From: Betaproteobacteria bacterium
GTDB lineage: Bacteria; Pseudomonadota; Gammaproteobacteria; Burkholderiales; SG8-41
Length of the DNA stretch: 6,668 nucleotides
Assembly (NCBI GenBank): GCA_020028375.1
Contig: JAHZNX010000142.1
Span: 1 to 6,668, forward strand
Direction of reading: 5' to 3'
Shown here one piece after another: positions 5,561 to 6,668 of the stretch (positions within the stretch are counted from its first letter, which is position 1; every line of letters begins with the position of its first letter). Below the pieces are notes generated by a model that worked only from the letters and a program-made list of their open reading frames with translations, did no database searches and was not told the origin of the DNA. The position numbers and the translations under genes are program-made.

Positions 5561-6668
5561 CTAGCCGCACTCGAGCACTTCGCGCGCCGCGCGCTCGCCG
5601 CTCGCGAGCGCTCCCGCGACGGTGCCGTGCTCGCCCTCGTAATCCGCGGCCTCGCCGGCGAAGAAGAGCGTGTCATCGAGCGGCTCGGCGAGCGCCCGCC
5701 GCGCGCGGTGGCCGCCGACCGCCACGTAGCTGTAGGCCCCGCGCGCGAATGGATCCTGCTGCCAGTGGTGGACCCAGGCGGCGGCGAGCCGGTCCTCCAC
5801 GCCGCCCTTCCCGCCGAAAAGTGAAGCCAGGCTCGCCACGGCTTCCCGCACGATTTCCGGTACGGCGGCGCGCGCGAGCCGCGCCGCCTTCGGGCCGCCG
5901 GCCCATGCGACGAGGAGCGGCACCCGCTCGGGAAGCGCGGTCCAGAAGGTCGGGAACGCCGCGCCCGGCGAGTGAAAGAACGAGGCCCCGCGATAGCGTC
6001 CTTCGTCGATCTCTTCCCAGAACGCCGAGCGAAATAACAGAGCGGCTTTGATCACCGCGCCGGACTCAAGCCCGTCGAGCGCCGGCCGCTTTGCGCGGAG
6101 TGCTGGGGTAAAGCGGACCGCGCCCGGCGCGCGCGGCTTCCTTCTGACTTCTGCCTTCTGCCTTCGAATATGTGCCCTCGACCTCGACCGCGCCGCGTTT
6201 CCATCGCACCGCGCGCACGATGCTCTGTAACCGCAATTCGACCCGGCTGCCGTTGAGGCCGGCGGCAAGCCAGTCGAGGAGCGCCCCGTAGCCGCCCCGC
6301 GGCCGGAAGTGCCCGGGGCTTCCCGCCTCCTCCGCGCTCCATTCCTCGGCGATGGCGCGGGCGCTGGCGCGCGCCGGATCCGCCGCGTCGTAGCCTTGCA
6401 CGCGCATCCGCGCGAAAGTCCGCGCCTCCGCGGACAGCCCGAGCCGGCTGCGGCCGAGAAGTGCCTCGACTGAAACGTCCTTCTTCTTCAGTGCGCCGGC
6501 GTGCCGCCGCAGGACGCGCTGGACCTTTGAGTAAAGGTCATTCCCCCTCGGTTGCAGTTTTCCGTCGACGACCGCCAGGCGGACGATGGGCGCATCGAGC
6601 GCGGCGATGCCCGCCTCCCGCATCCGGGACAACGTCGCCACGGGGCGTCCATGGATGAATTCGGCGCC
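5561..6668 (-). pseudogene. Flavin-containing amine oxidase, frameshifted; 5' end outside window
   Basis: Two reading frames on the minus strand together make one monoamine/polyamine oxidase-type flavoenzyme. The upstream part enters at the right edge with GAEFIHGRP, a conserved family motif just after the FAD-binding domain (which lies outside), and runs through RLQSIVRAVRWKRGAVEVEGTYS. It then leaves frame at 6138-6165 and would stop at 6066. The downstream part resumes one frame over with APGAVRFTPAL and ESGAVIKAALLF, whose Lys (codon 6047-6049) is the conserved lysine near the flavin. It ends with LFFAGEAADYEGEHGTVAGA, the C-terminal FAD-binding motif, and a TAG at 5561. Both halves are otherwise well conserved, so the break looks recent. 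The enzyme would have oxidised an amine with release of hydrogen peroxide and an aldehyde; the substrate is unknown. It reads into the dehydrogenase 35 bases downstream. Confidence 0.85.
6138..6165 (-). repeat. Tandem heptamer array, four units, inside the amine oxidase gene
   Basis: Read on the minus strand the units are GAAGGCA (6165-6159), GAAGGCA (6158-6152), GAAGTCA (6151-6145) and GAAGGAA (6144-6138). The array is purine-rich on this strand and far lower in G+C than its flanks. Its 28 bases equal 1 modulo 3, exactly the frame change between the two halves of the amine oxidase. Excising these 28 bases joins the two frames without a stop. I found no second copy in this window. The pattern recalls short tandem heptanucleotide repeats described in cyanobacteria and seen dispersed in other genomes; assignment to a known family is not claimed. 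Confidence 0.85.

Noticed and set aside
6066..6268. The two amine oxidase halves as two separate genes with their own starts
   Set aside because: Neither half has a ribosome binding site or plausible start at the junction, and the halves carry consecutive parts of one family. One broken gene is the simpler reading.

Overview
This is a GC-rich window (coding stretches near 4695-6668 are very G+C-rich) with the gene density, GTG starts and 4-base overlaps of a proteobacterial chromosome. The families present (GMC oxidoreductase, 3-hydroxyisobutyrate-dehydrogenase-like enzyme, NHL propeller, cupin, flavin amine oxidase) fit a metabolically versatile, probably environmental, beta- or alpha-proteobacterium or a similar GC-rich lineage. 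The taxon is an inference; no rRNA, tRNA or marker gene is present.

Layout. At the left edge, the 3' part of a cupin gene runs on the + strand (1-381). Everything else is on the - strand, read right to left: a flavin amine oxidase cut off by the right edge and broken by a frameshift at a small tandem heptamer array (5561-6668); a beta-hydroxyacid dehydrogenase (4695-5525); a GMC-family FAD oxidoreductase (3076-4698); a six-bladed NHL propeller resembling peptidyl-hydroxyglycine alpha-amidating lyases (2174-3079); a staphylococcal-nuclease-fold protein (1236-2147); and a six-helix membrane protein of unknown function (397-1092), whose end converges on the cupin gene.

How the genes fit together. 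Dehydrogenase, GMC oxidase and NHL protein overlap by 4 bases at each junction (GTGA and ATGA), so they are almost certainly one translationally coupled transcript. They suggest a redox or catabolic module acting on an alcohol or hydroxy acid; the substrate cannot be read from the sequence. The nuclease-like gene follows 26 bases later with its own strong ribosome binding site and may be co-transcribed, but its function is unrelated. The membrane protein gene is separated by 143 bases and is visibly less G+C-rich, so it looks like an independent, possibly acquired, unit.

The most notable feature is the 28-base array of four 7-base units inside the amine oxidase gene. It shifts the frame by +1, and family-typical sequence appears to be missing at the same spot. 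I see no CRISPR array, insertion sequence, tRNA or phage gene, and no clear new defence or signalling system. The less usual items are the nuclease-like protein with its insertion and long tail, and the coupled trio.
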